From assembly GCF_003002065.1 (NCBI RefSeq), contig NZ_PVZG01000016.1, forward strand, positions 62,001 through 126,000: 64,000 nucleotides of DNA. Direction: 5' to 3'. A program made the position numbers and the translations under genes. Source of the DNA: Pseudosporangium ferrugineum (GTDB lineage: Bacteria > Actinomycetota > Actinomycetes > Mycobacteriales > Micromonosporaceae). The notes under the pieces are model-generated. The model saw nothing but the letters and a program-made list of their open reading frames with translations, ran no database searches and was not told the DNA's origin. Below are positions 16,128-25,075 of this stretch, piece by piece; position 1 is the first letter of the stretch; every line of letters begins with the position of its first letter.

Positions 16128-17662
16128 GCACCACGTCGCTGACCGCGGCCCGCCGGGCCCGTGAGCTCGCCGGGCTGGCCGGCGGCGACCTTGTGGACGT
16201 CCTCGTCGTGGGCCTGGGGGTCACCGGCGCCGGCGTCGCCCTGGACGCGGTGTCCCGCGGGCTCTCGGTGGCCGCCGTGGACGCCGGGGACCTCGCGTAC
16301 GGCACCTCGCGCTGGAGCTCGAAGCTGGTCCACGGCGGGCTGCGGTACCTGGCTGGCGGGCACCTGGCGCTGGCGTACGAGAGCGCCACCGAACGGGACA
16401 CGCTGCTGCGGCGTACGGCCCCGCACCTGGTCAGCGCGCTGCCGTTCGTGCTGCCGCTGACCCCGTTCGTGCCGGGGAGCCGGGCCTGGCTGACCCGGGC
16501 CGGGTTCGCCGCGGGCGACGCGCTGCGGGTGGTGGCGGGCACCCCGCGGGCGGCGCTGCCCCGCTCGCGGCGGATCCCGGCGGTGGAGGTGCGGCGGCTG
16601 GCTCCGGCCGTACGCCGCACCGGGCTGCGCGGCGGCCTGCTGCAGTGGGACGGGCAGCTCGTCGACGACGCGCGGCTCGTGGTGGCGCTGGCGCGTACGG
16701 CGGCCGGCCTCGGCGCGCGCATCGTGACCCGCTGCGCCGCGGAGGAGCTGCACGGGCGCGGCGCCGCCGTCCGCGACACGCTCAGCGGCGAGCGCCACGA
16801 GTTGCGCGCGCGGGCCGTGGTCAACGCGACCGGCGTCTGGGCGGGCGGGCTCGACCCGGCCGTCCGGCTGCGCCCGTCCCGCGGCACCCACCTGGTGCTG
16901 CGAGCGGCCTCGCTGGGCCACCCCGCGGCGGCGCTGACGGTGCCGGTGCCGGGCGAGCGCAACCGGTTCGTGTTCGCGCTGCCGCAGCCGGGTGGTCTGG
17001 TCTACGCCGGGCTCACCGACGAGCCCGCCGACGGGCCGGTCGACGGGCCGGTCGACGACGTGCCCCGGCCCGGCCCGGCGGAGGCCGGCTTCCTGCTCGA
17101 CGTGCTCGGCACCGCCCTGGACGTCGCGCCCACCGACGCCGACGTGGTGGGCGTCTTCGCCGGCCTGCGCCCGTTGCTCGCGGGCCGGGCGGGCACCACC
17201 GCCGACCTCTCCCGGCGCCACGCGGTGCGCACCTCGGCGAGCGGTGTCACCACGGTGGTCGGCGGCAAGCTCACGACGTACCGGAGGATGGCGCAGGACG
17301 CGGTCGACGCCGCGGTGACCCACGCGGGCCTGCCGGCCGGCCCCTGCCGGACGGCGCGGTTGCCGCTGGTCGGCGCGGCACCGCCGGCCCGGCTGGCCCG
17401 CCTCGCCGCGCCGCCCCGCCTGATCGCCCGCTACGGTGCCGAGGCGCCCGCGGTCCACGCGCTCGGCGCCCGGGAGCCGGCGCTGCGCGAGCCGGTCGCG
17501 CCCGGCGTCGAGGTCACCGGCGCCGAGCTGCTCTTCGCGGTGCGCCACGAGGGCGCGCTCACCGAGGACGACCTGCTCGACCGGCGTACCCGGATCGGCC
17601 TGGTGCCCGCCGACCGGGAACGCGCCCGGCCCGCCGCCCGCGCCGCCCTGCGAGGGTCCTGA
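16124..17662 (+). CDS. glpD: FAD-dependent glycerol-3-phosphate dehydrogenase (GlpD-like)
   Basis: 512 aa from GTG 16124. The dinucleotide-binding motif is VLVVGLGVTGAGVALDA. It is followed by the DAO/GlpD hallmark TSRWSSKLVHGGLRYL, where the family has GTSxxSSKLIHGGLRYLE. VNATGVWA and PSRGTHLVL are typical GlpD segments, and GGKLTTYRRMAQDAVD closes the FAD domain. A C-terminal helical DAO_C-like domain (about 430-512) follows. The enzyme oxidises glycerol-3-phosphate to DHAP at the membrane. Cotranscription with TetR and divergence from an alkyl-DHAP-synthase-like gene suggest the DHAP is used for lipid synthesis rather than only glycerol catabolism. Confidence 0.85.
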   Translation: MSTTSLTAARRARELAGLAGGDLVDVLVVGLGVTGAGVALDAVSRGLSVAAVDAGDLAYGTSRWSSKLVHGGLRYLAGGHLALAYESATERDTLLRRTAPHLVSALPFVLPLTPFVPGSRAWLTRAGFAAGDALRVVAGTPRAALPRSRRIPAVEVRRLAPAVRRTGLRGGLLQWDGQLVDDARLVVALARTAAGLGARIVTRCAAEELHGRGAAVRDTLSGERHELRARAVVNATGVWAGGLDPAVRLRPSRGTHLVLRAASLGHPAAALTVPVPGERNRFVFALPQPGGLVYAGLTDEPADGPVDGPVDDVPRPGPAEAGFLLDVLGTALDVAPTDADVVGVFAGLRPLLAGRAGTTADLSRRHAVRTSASGVTTVVGGKLTTYRRMAQDAVDAAVTHAGLPAGPCRTARLPLVGAAPPARLARLAAPPRLIARYGAEAPAVHALGAREPALREPVAPGVEVTGAELLFAVRHEGALTEDDLLDRRTRIGLVPADRERARPAARAALRGS

Positions 17663-17673
17663 GGCGGAAGCCA

Positions 17674-17685
17674 TGACAAATGTCA
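17674..17685. promoter_or_regulatory. TGACA-AA-TGTCA palindrome
   Basis: A perfect inverted repeat with 5-bp arms, 12 bp after the glpD stop and 37 bp upstream of the TetR/ABC exporter operon. It resembles the sites of NarL/FixJ response regulators such as DesR, often found before ABC exporters in actinomycetes. No cognate two-component system is in the window. Confidence 0.4.
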
Positions 17686-17690
17686 GTGGC

Positions 17691-17715
17691 TGAGTGAGTG
17701 CTCGCTCATTAAGCT
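17691..17715 (+). promoter_or_regulatory. TetR operator and -10 element of the exporter operon
   Basis: TGAGTGAG and CTCGCTCA (17691-17708) form a palindrome with one mismatch around TG. TAAGCT (17710-17715) follows directly and ends 7 nt before GTG 17723. The layout fits an autorepressed, leaderless promoter. Confidence 0.7.
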
Positions 17716-17722
17716 TCCGGGC

Positions 17723-18364
17723 GTGACTTCCCCGTCCGAGGGGGTCCGGCGCCGGAGGGTGCCGGCCCTCGCACCCGACGAACGCCGGGCCGCGCTCATC
17801 GCCGCCACGGTCCCGCTGCTGCACGAATGCGGGATCGAGGTCAGCACCCGGCAGATCGCCCGGGCCGCCGGGGTCGCCGAGGGCACCATCTTCGGCGTCT
17901 TCCCGGACAAGACCTCGCTGGTCGTCGCCGCCCTGCTGCACGCGCTCGACCCGCAGCCGACGCTGGACGCCATCGCGGCCATCGACCCGGCCGCCGGGCT
18001 GCGCGAGCGGCTGGCCCGGGCCGCGACGCTGATCAACACCCGGTTCACCGAGAGCGCCCACCTCATGGCCGGCGCTCGCAAGCTGGTGTTCGCCACCGGC
18101 GGTCATCCCGAGGCGGCGGCCCGGATGGCGGAGTCACGCGACCGGCTCACCGAGGTCCTGACCGACCTCATCGCGCCCGACGCCGGCCGGCTCCGGCGAC
18201 CGCCCGCCACGGTCGCCCGGCTGCTCCTGCTCTTCTGCGGGGCCAACTCGTTCGGGCCGTTCGGCGACCCGGCCCGCTTCGACGGGGACGAGCTGGTCTC
18301 CCTGCTGCTCGACGGGCTGATCGTCCGTCCCACACCGACCACGGGGGTGCCTGACAGGTGCTGA
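17723..18364 (+). CDS. TetR family regulator of an ABC exporter
   Basis: 213 aa. The HTH region is VSTRQIARAAGVAEGTIFGVFPDKTSLVVAAL at about residues 38-69. The effector domain is of normal length, with LLLLFCGANSFGPFGDP near residue 170. It starts at GTG 17723 behind a leaderless promoter with a TetR-type palindrome. Its 3' end overlaps the first exporter gene by 7 bp, so regulator and transporter are one operon. Likely role: drug- or metabolite-responsive repressor of the exporter. Confidence 0.88.
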   Translation: MTSPSEGVRRRRVPALAPDERRAALIAATVPLLHECGIEVSTRQIARAAGVAEGTIFGVFPDKTSLVVAALLHALDPQPTLDAIAAIDPAAGLRERLARAATLINTRFTESAHLMAGARKLVFATGGHPEAAARMAESRDRLTEVLTDLIAPDAGRLRRPPATVARLLLLFCGANSFGPFGDPARFDGDELVSLLLDGLIVRPTPTTGVPDRC

Positions 18365-20094
18365 TCCAATTGTTGCGCGCGCGGCTGCGGGCGTACGGAA
18401 GACCGATCCTGCTGGTCGTGCTCTTCCAGTTCGTCGCCACGCTGGCCACGCTCTATCTGCCCACCCTGAACGCCGACATCATCGACAACGGCGTCGTGCC
18501 CGGCGACACCGGCTACGTGATGCGCGTCGGCGCCGGGATGCTGGGGGTGACGCTGGTGCAGATCGCGGCCCAGGTGGCGGCGGTCTACTTCGGCGCGCAG
18601 GCCGCGATGGGCGCGGGCCGGGACATCCGGGCCGCCATCTTCGCCCGCGTCATGGACTTCTCCGCCCGCGAGGTCGGCCAGTTCGGCGCGCCGTCGCTCA
18701 TCACCCGCACCACGAACGACGTCCAGCAGGTGCAGATGCTGGTGCTGATGACCTTCCTGCTGATGGTCTCGGCGCCGATCATGTGCGTCGGCGGCATCCT
18801 GCTCGCGCTGCGCCAGGACGTGCCGCTCTCCGGCCTGCTGCTGGTGATCGTACCGCTGCTGCTGATCGTCGTGGCGGTGCTGATCGCCCTGATGCGCCCG
18901 CTGTTCCGCAGCATGCAGGTGCGCATCGACAAGGTGAACCGGATCATGCGCGAGCAGATCGCCGGCATCCGGGTGATCCGCGCGTTCGTCCGCGACGACC
19001 GCGAGCAGGCCCGCTTCGGCGGCGCCAACGACGAGCTGACCGACGTCTCGCTGCGGGTCGGCAAGCTGATGGCGCTGATGTTCCCCACGGTGATGCTCAT
19101 CGTGAACGTGTCCAGCGTCGCGGTGCTGTGGTTCGGCGGGCACCGCATCGACGACGGCTCCATGCAGGTCGGCGCGCTCACCGCGTTCCTCAGCTACCTG
19201 ATGCAGATCCTCATGGCGATCATGATGGCCACGTTCATGTTCGTCATGATCCCCCGGGCCGAGGTGTGCGCCGAGCGGATCGAGGAGGTGCTCGGCACCG
19301 AGACGTCCGTACGGATCGCCGCCGCACCGCTCACCGAGCTCACCCGGCACGGCGAGCTGGAACTGCGCGACGTCGACTTCCACTACCCCGGCGCGGAGTC
19401 GCCGGTGCTCTGCGGCGTCAGCCTGTCGGCCCGGCCCGGCGAGGTCACCGCGGTCATCGGCAGCACCGGCGCCGGCAAGACGACCCTGCTCAACCTGATC
19501 CCCCGGCTCTTCGACGCCACCGGCGGCGAGGTACGGGTCGACGGCGCCGACGTCCGTGACCTCGACCCCGCCCTGCTGTCCCGGCTCGTCGGCCTGGTGC
19601 CGCAGCGGCCGTACCTGTTCAGCGGCACGGTCGCGTCCAATCTGCGGTACGGCAACCCGGACGCCACCGACGAGGAGCTGTGGGCGGCGCTGGAGGTGGC
19701 GCAGGCCCGCGACTTCGTCGAGCGGATGGAGGGCGGGCTGGCGGCCCCGATCGCCCAGGGCGGCACCAACGTCTCCGGCGGCCAGCGGCAGCGGCTGGCC
19801 ATCGCCCGGGTCCTGGTCCAGCGGCCCGAGATCTACCTCTTCGACGACTCGTTCTCGGCGCTCGACTACGCCACCGACGCGGCGTTGCGGGCGGCGCTGG
19901 CCCGGCAGACCGCCGACGCGACGGTGGTGATCGTGGCGCAGCGGGTGAGCACGATCCGCGACGCCGACCGGATCGTGGTGCTCGACGACGGGCTCGTGGT
20001 CGGCACCGGCACCCACGCCGAACTGATGGACGGCAACGAGACGTACCGCGAGATTGTTCTTTCCCAGCTCACAGAGCAGGAGGCCGCAGCGTGA
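18358..20094 (+). CDS. ABC exporter half-transporter, degenerate-site subunit
   Basis: 578 aa. Six membrane helices occupy residues 1-310, with the coupling region REQIAGIRVIRAFVRDD. The NBD has Walker A GSTGAGKTT, Q-loop LVPQRPYLFSG, an intact signature VSGGQRQRLAIAR and Walker B IYLFDDSFSALD. The residue after the Walker B Asp, normally catalytic Glu, is Asp. This is the hallmark of the non-hydrolysing site in heterodimeric exporters such as TM287/288 and BmrCD. The switch region reads IVAQRVST, with Gln instead of His, again as expected for the degenerate subunit. It is coupled to the next gene by GTGA overlap. Confidence 0.92.
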   Translation: MLIQLLRARLRAYGRPILLVVLFQFVATLATLYLPTLNADIIDNGVVPGDTGYVMRVGAGMLGVTLVQIAAQVAAVYFGAQAAMGAGRDIRAAIFARVMDFSAREVGQFGAPSLITRTTNDVQQVQMLVLMTFLLMVSAPIMCVGGILLALRQDVPLSGLLLVIVPLLLIVVAVLIALMRPLFRSMQVRIDKVNRIMREQIAGIRVIRAFVRDDREQARFGGANDELTDVSLRVGKLMALMFPTVMLIVNVSSVAVLWFGGHRIDDGSMQVGALTAFLSYLMQILMAIMMATFMFVMIPRAEVCAERIEEVLGTETSVRIAAAPLTELTRHGELELRDVDFHYPGAESPVLCGVSLSARPGEVTAVIGSTGAGKTTLLNLIPRLFDATGGEVRVDGADVRDLDPALLSRLVGLVPQRPYLFSGTVASNLRYGNPDATDEELWAALEVAQARDFVERMEGGLAAPIAQGGTNVSGGQRQRLAIARVLVQRPEIYLFDDSFSALDYATDAALRAALARQTADATVVIVAQRVSTIRDADRIVVLDDGLVVGTGTHAELMDGNETYREIVLSQLTEQEAAA

Positions 20095-22046
20095 CGGCGC
20101 CGAACCGCAGACCGGCCGGGCCGCCGATGGGCGGGCCGGGACGCATGATGGGCGGCGCCATGCCCGTCGAGAAGCTCCAGGACTTCAAGGGATCCACCAA
20201 GCGGCTGCTCGGCATGCTGCGCCCGCAACGGATGCTGGTCGGCCTGGTGCTGCTGCTCGGCATCGCCAGCGTGGCGCTCTCCGTGGCCGGCCCGCGCATC
20301 CTCGGCCACGCCACCGACGTCATCTTCGCCGGCGTGATCGGCAGGGGCCTGCCCGAGGGCGTCCCCAAGGATCAGGTCATCGCGCAACTGCGGGCCCGCG
20401 GCGAGACGAACCGGGCGGACATGCTCGCCGGCATCGACTTCGTGCCCGGCCAGGGCGTGGACTTCACCCGGCTCGGCCACATCCTCGTCTGGGTGCTGGC
20501 GCTCTACCTCGCCGCCTGGTTCTTCGGCGTGCTCCAGGGCCGGCTGACCGCCCGGGTGGTCCAGGCGACCGTGTACCGGCTGCGCCAGGACGTCGAGGCG
20601 AAGCTGTCCCGGCTGCCGCTGTCCTACTTCGACCAGCAGCCCCGCGGCGAGGTGCTCAGCCGGGCCACCAACGACACCGACAACATCGCGCAGACGTTGC
20701 AGCAGACGCTCGCCCAGCTCGTCACGTCGGTGCTGATGATCATCGGCGTCCTCGGCGTGATGCTGTGGATCTCGCCGCTGCTCGCGCTGATCGCCATCGT
20801 CACCGTGCCGGTCTCGGTCTGGGTCACCACCCGGATCGGCAAGCGGTCGCAGCCGCAGTTCGTCGCGCAGTGGGCGACGACCGGCCGGCTCAACGGCCAC
20901 ATCGAGGAGATGTTCACCGGCCACTCGCTGGTCAAGGTCTTCGGCCGCGGCAAGGAGGCGGCGGAGACCTTCGAGGAGCACAACGCCAAGCTGTACGCGT
21001 CCAGCTTCCGGGCGCAGTTCATCTCGGGCCTCATCCAGCCGGCCATGATGTTCATCAGCAACGTCAACTACGTGCTGGTGGCGGTGGTGGGCGGCCTGCG
21101 GGTGGCCACGGGCGCGCTGTCGCTCGGCGAGGTGCAGGCGTTCATCCAGTACTCGCGCCAGTTCAGCCAGCCGCTGACCCAGGTCGCGAGCATGGCCAAC
21201 CTCGTGCAGTCCGGCGTGGCCTCGGCCGAGCGGGTCTTCGCCCTGCTCGACGCCGAGGAGCAGCGGCCCGACCCGCCCAGCGCGGGGATGCACCCGGTGG
21301 AGGGCCGGATCGCCTTCGAGCACGTCTCGTTCCGCTACCTGCCGGACCGGCCGCTGATCGAGGACCTGTCGTTCACGGTCGAGCCCGGCCAGACCGTGGC
21401 GATCGTGGGGCCGACGGGCGCCGGCAAGACCACGCTGGTCAACCTGCTGATGCGCTTCTACGACGTGACGTCGGGGCGGATCACCCTGGACGGCGTGGAC
21501 ATCGCCACCATGCCCCGGGCCGAGTTGCGCGAACGCATCGGCATGGTGCTCCAGGACACCTGGCTGTTCGGCGGGACGATCGCGGAGAACATCGCGTACG
21601 GCGCGGACGACCCGTCGGAGGCGGACGTGGCCGCGGCGGCCGAGGCGGCCCACGTGGACCGGTTCACCCGGACGCTGCCGGACGGCATGGACACGGTCAT
21701 CGACGAGGAGGGCGGCAACGTCTCGGCCGGCGAGAAGCAGCTCGTCACGATCGCGCGGGCGTTCCTGGCGGAGCCGAGCATCCTGATCCTCGACGAGGCG
21801 ACGAGCTCGGTCGACACGCGTACCGAGGTGCTGATCCAGCGGGCGATGAACCTGCTGCGCTCGGGGCGTACGTCGTTCGTCATCGCGCACCGGCTGTCGA
21901 CCATCCGCGACGCCGACGTGATCCTGGTGATGGAGGAGGGCGCCATCGTCGAGCAGGGCACGCACGACGAGCTGATCGCCGCGGGTGGCGCGTACGCCCG
22001 GCTCTACTCGGCCCAGTTCGCCCAGGCGGCGATCGACGTGGAGTGA
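20091..22046 (+). CDS. ABC exporter half-transporter, consensus-site subunit
   Basis: 651 aa from GTG 20091. The N-terminal extension is rich in Gly/Pro/Met. The membrane domain covers about 55-375, with an extra loop (about 85-130) between the first helices. Walker A is GPTGAGKTT, Q-loop GMVLQDTWLFGG, Walker B ILILDEATSSVD with catalytic Glu, and the H-switch is VIAHRLST. The signature motif is changed to VSAGEKQLVTIAR, where SGGQ is usual. In heterodimers this altered signature faces the degenerate Walker site of the partner, so the two deviations fit together. The pair likely exports a lipid or drug. A perfect terminator follows. Confidence 0.92.
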   Translation: MTAPNRRPAGPPMGGPGRMMGGAMPVEKLQDFKGSTKRLLGMLRPQRMLVGLVLLLGIASVALSVAGPRILGHATDVIFAGVIGRGLPEGVPKDQVIAQLRARGETNRADMLAGIDFVPGQGVDFTRLGHILVWVLALYLAAWFFGVLQGRLTARVVQATVYRLRQDVEAKLSRLPLSYFDQQPRGEVLSRATNDTDNIAQTLQQTLAQLVTSVLMIIGVLGVMLWISPLLALIAIVTVPVSVWVTTRIGKRSQPQFVAQWATTGRLNGHIEEMFTGHSLVKVFGRGKEAAETFEEHNAKLYASSFRAQFISGLIQPAMMFISNVNYVLVAVVGGLRVATGALSLGEVQAFIQYSRQFSQPLTQVASMANLVQSGVASAERVFALLDAEEQRPDPPSAGMHPVEGRIAFEHVSFRYLPDRPLIEDLSFTVEPGQTVAIVGPTGAGKTTLVNLLMRFYDVTSGRITLDGVDIATMPRAELRERIGMVLQDTWLFGGTIAENIAYGADDPSEADVAAAAEAAHVDRFTRTLPDGMDTVIDEEGGNVSAGEKQLVTIARAFLAEPSILILDEATSSVDTRTEVLIQRAMNLLRSGRTSFVIAHRLSTIRDADVILVMEEGAIVEQGTHDELIAAGGAYARLYSAQFAQAAIDVE

Positions 22047-22062
22047 CCCACCCGGGTACGCG

Positions 22063-22094
22063 GAAGGGGGCGGCCCGCTCGGGCCGCCCCCTTC
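22063..22094. terminator. Perfect 14-bp hairpin between convergent genes
   Basis: GAAGGGGGCGGCCC pairs with GGGCCGCCCCCTTC around GCTC. It lies between the exporter stop (22046) and the Calx-beta gene stop (22111) and could serve both strands. Confidence 0.85.
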
Positions 22095-22110
22095 GTCACT
22101 GCCTACTGCT

Positions 22111-24975
22111 TCAGCGGATCCGGATGCGCAGGCTCTTCGAGGTGTTGGTCATCAGGCCGACGTCGCCGTCGCCGTAGACCGTCGCCTTGTAGAGGTACGA
22201 GGCGCCCGACCGGAGGCCGGTGAGCGTCCGGACGTACTTGCCGTTGGCGTCCAGCTGGCCGAGGCCGACCGTGCTCCAGGTGCCGTTGCTGTTGGCGCGC
22301 AGGATGCGCACCGACAGGCCGGCCACCCGCGGGTCACCGAAGACGCTCAGCACCGCGGTGCCCCGGCTGGAGGAACGGGCGTAGAAGTCCGGGTCCTCCT
22401 TGAGGTACACGGTGATGGCGTTCGACTGCTGCTCGCCCACGGTCGTCCGGAAGTGCCAGCCGGTCGTCGTGAACTTCGGGAAGAAGCTGTACGCGCCGGT
22501 GTCGTTCGCCGTGGTGGTGCCGAGGCTCTCCCACGCCTTGTCCTCGGGAGCGCCGATCGGCGAGCCCCAGAGGGTGACCGTCGCGCCGGCGGCGGCCGTA
22601 CCGTTCAGCCGCAGCGAGCCCACGCCGAGCCGGTAGCTCGCCGAGGAGGTCAGGGTCGGCGCCGGCGCGTCCGTGCCGCCGTCGCTGGCCGCGATCGTGA
22701 CGACGCCGTCGATGACCTTGCCGGCACCGAAGGCGGTGCCGCTGGCGAGGATCGTCTCCGGGCCCTCGCTGGTGGTGTCGTCGACGATCTCCAGCGGGTT
22801 GCCGACGTCGACCGACGCGCCGGACGGCGTGCCGCCCGAGACGTACACCGGGACCACGCCCGGGTTGATGAAGTCGGCGGGCGACGCGGCGACGGTGCCC
22901 TTCACCGACGCGCCCTGGAAGGTGACGCTGAACAGGCTCTGGTCCTGCGCCACACCGTTGGTGATGGCCCGGACCTGCACCTTGTCGCCCTCGTTGGCCT
23001 TGGCGCTGACCACCTCGATGGTGGGGGCCTCGTCGTCGTTGGTGATCGTGAGGGTGGCCGTGCGCACGTCCGCCGCCACGTTGCTCGACGACGGCGTGAG
23101 CTGCACCTGCATCGACTCGGTCAGTTCGTAGACGTCGTCGCCGTTGACCAGGAAGTAGACGTATCCGGTGGTCTGGCCCGCGGGCACGATCGCCGTGGCG
23201 GCCGGCTCGACGTAGTCGAGGACGCCCGGCAGCGGGTTCGCGCTCACCGAGGTGGTCGCGGTGCCCTGGATGTCCTGGACGGCGAACTCGACGTTGGACG
23301 AGGCGGCGTTCGAGAGCTTGATCGGGAAGACTGCGACCGAACCGCCGTTGCCCTCCGCCATCGTCACCGATCCGACCGTGACGGTCGGCTTGGCGTCGTC
23401 GTCGGTGATCTGGATGCTGACCGGGGCCAGCGGGGCCGGCACCGTCGCCGTCGAGCTCGACAGCGTCAGGTCGAAGGCCTCGTTGCCCTCGTAGACGGTG
23501 TCGCCGATGATGTCCACCGTGAACGTCTTGGTGGTCTCACCGGGCGCGAAGGTCAGCGTGCCGGAGGTGGCGGTGAAGTCGGCACCGTCCCACGCGCTGT
23601 CGCCCGCGGTGAGGTAGTTGACGGACACCGTCTGGCCGGACGCCTTGTTCAGCTTGACCGTGAAGGTCTGCGCCACCTTGCCGGAGTTGCCCTCCGGCAC
23701 CCGGCGGGTGCTGGGCAGCAGCGACACGGTCGGGCTGTCGTCGTCGTCGGTGATGCCACCGGTCGCGACGGTCTTCGTGCCCAGCGCCGCGATGGTCGGG
23801 GCCGAGATCGTCGCGTGCAGGTCCTCCGGGTCGACCTCGTCGGTCGAGTCCGCCGTCGTGCTGACGGTGAAGTTCTGCTGCGTGCTGCCGTTCGGGATGT
23901 TGGCGTTCACCGTGGTGGCGGGGAACGTGACCGTGGCGTTGGTGACGGCGGTGTAGTCCTCGCCGGCCTTGGCCGTGCCGTGCGAGGCCGCGGTCGTCGA
24001 GTCCAGGTCCGAGCCGGGGCCGTCCGCGGTGCTCGCGGCGACGGTGACCGCCCGCTCCGACGGGCCGGAGAGCCGGACCGGGAACTTCAGCGGGTCGCCC
24101 TCGTCGGCGGTCGTGGGGTCGATGGTGACCTCGGGCTGGTCCTCGTTGTCCGAGATGGTGACCGTGGCCGTCCTGGTGCCGGTGACCGTCGCGCTGGCGC
24201 CGCCGGTGATGGTGAAGCTCTGCTCCGCCTCCTCGTACAGCGGGTCATCGGTGATCGCGATGGTGAGCGGGGCGCTCTGCGGCTGGCCGGGCGCGATGTC
24301 CAGGGTGGTGTTGGCCGGGATCGCCACGTAGTCCTGTCCCGCCTTGGCGGTGACGTCCGCCGAGGTGACCGGGATGCTGATCGCCTTGCCGGACGTCGCG
24401 GAGAGCTCCGCCCGGACGGTCACGGTGCCGGCGGCCTCACCCGGGGAGCTGTCGTCGAGCTGCAGCGTGTAGGTGGGGGCGTCGTCGTTGTCCGTGATCG
24501 TGCCGGTGGCGGTGATCGTGTCGGCGCCGAGGGTCGCGGTGACCGTGAAGGTCTCGCTCTCCTCGTCCATCGAGTCGTCCGTCGTGCTGATCGTGATGGG
24601 CAGCGTCTGCGTCGTGGTGCTGCCGTCACCGAGCGGGAAGTTCACCGATCCGCTGGCCGGGGTGAAGTCGTCGAGGTCGGCGGCGTTCGGGCCGCTCGGC
24701 GTGGCGGTCCAGGTCAGCGTTTCGGCCGCGAGCGGCGCGACGCCGGTGCGGACGATGTTGAAGACCAGCGGCTGGCCCTCGGTCGCCGACACGGACGTCG
24801 ACTGGAAGGTGTAGCCGGGAATCGCGGCTTCGGCGGGCGAGGCGACCATGACGGCCGGAACGAGGCCGATCACACCGGCGACGGCGGCGGACAGCATCGT
24901 CCGGACCGACTTGGGGCCACGCAGCATGAACGGTACCGAGCCGCTCTTGGCCGCATGGACTGGTTGATAGCGCAT
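22111..24975 (-). CDS. Secreted Calx-beta repeat surface protein under a c-di-GMP riboswitch
   Basis: 954 aa. ATG 24975 has AAGGAGAC upstream, and a long signal peptide ends near ASPAEA (about residue 50). About six Calx-beta domains follow, each closing with an acidic calcium-binding motif: ITDNDDAPT, ISDNEDQPE, ITDDDDSPT, ITDDDAKPT and ITNDDEAPT are visible. The last 200 residues form Ig-like modules (TLTSSASYRLGVGSL onward; final strand KSLRIRIR). There is no LPXTG or membrane anchor. Calx-beta arrays occur in calcium-stiffened adhesins and matrix proteins. The frame stays open upstream to 26478, but that extension lies antisense to other genes and is rejected. A GEMM aptamer occupies the 5' leader. 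Confidence 0.9.
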   Translation of the reverse strand: MRYQPVHAAKSGSVPFMLRGPKSVRTMLSAAVAGVIGLVPAVMVASPAEAAIPGYTFQSTSVSATEGQPLVFNIVRTGVAPLAAETLTWTATPSGPNAADLDDFTPASGSVNFPLGDGSTTTQTLPITISTTDDSMDEESETFTVTATLGADTITATGTITDNDDAPTYTLQLDDSSPGEAAGTVTVRAELSATSGKAISIPVTSADVTAKAGQDYVAIPANTTLDIAPGQPQSAPLTIAITDDPLYEEAEQSFTITGGASATVTGTRTATVTISDNEDQPEVTIDPTTADEGDPLKFPVRLSGPSERAVTVAASTADGPGSDLDSTTAASHGTAKAGEDYTAVTNATVTFPATTVNANIPNGSTQQNFTVSTTADSTDEVDPEDLHATISAPTIAALGTKTVATGGITDDDDSPTVSLLPSTRRVPEGNSGKVAQTFTVKLNKASGQTVSVNYLTAGDSAWDGADFTATSGTLTFAPGETTKTFTVDIIGDTVYEGNEAFDLTLSSSTATVPAPLAPVSIQITDDDAKPTVTVGSVTMAEGNGGSVAVFPIKLSNAASSNVEFAVQDIQGTATTSVSANPLPGVLDYVEPAATAIVPAGQTTGYVYFLVNGDDVYELTESMQVQLTPSSSNVAADVRTATLTITNDDEAPTIEVVSAKANEGDKVQVRAITNGVAQDQSLFSVTFQGASVKGTVAASPADFINPGVVPVYVSGGTPSGASVDVGNPLEIVDDTTSEGPETILASGTAFGAGKVIDGVVTIAASDGGTDAPAPTLTSSASYRLGVGSLRLNGTAAAGATVTLWGSPIGAPEDKAWESLGTTTANDTGAYSFFPKFTTTGWHFRTTVGEQQSNAITVYLKEDPDFYARSSSRGTAVLSVFGDPRVAGLSVRILRANSNGTWSTVGLGQLDANGKYVRTLTGLRSGASYLYKATVYGDGDVGLMTNTSKSLRIRIR

Positions 24976-24989
24976 GTACTTCTGTCTCC

Positions 24990-25075
24990 TTCGGCGGCTG
25001 GGCCGCCTCCCGCTCGGGAGGTCCCTGGCTTTGCGTCCCCGCCTCTCGACGGGTTTGCCTTTCTCGGTGCCGCAC
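24990..25075 (-). promoter_or_regulatory. Cyclic di-GMP-I (GEMM) riboswitch
   Basis: The minus-strand leader contains AAAGGCAAACC, a stem capped by GAGA, GGGACGCAAAGCC, then AGGGACCTCC and a distal hairpin ending in CAGCCGCCG. These are the conserved blocks of the c-di-GMP-I aptamer in order: the GGCAAACC strand, a GNRA-capped P1b stem, GGGACGCAAAGCC, and the P2/receptor strand. CCTCCCG/CGGGAGG and GGCGGC/GCCGCC hairpins are perfect. The AAGGAG ribosome binding site of the Calx-beta gene follows directly after the last stem. Control of translation initiation is therefore likely; whether the ligand turns expression on or off is not evident. Confidence 0.88.
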
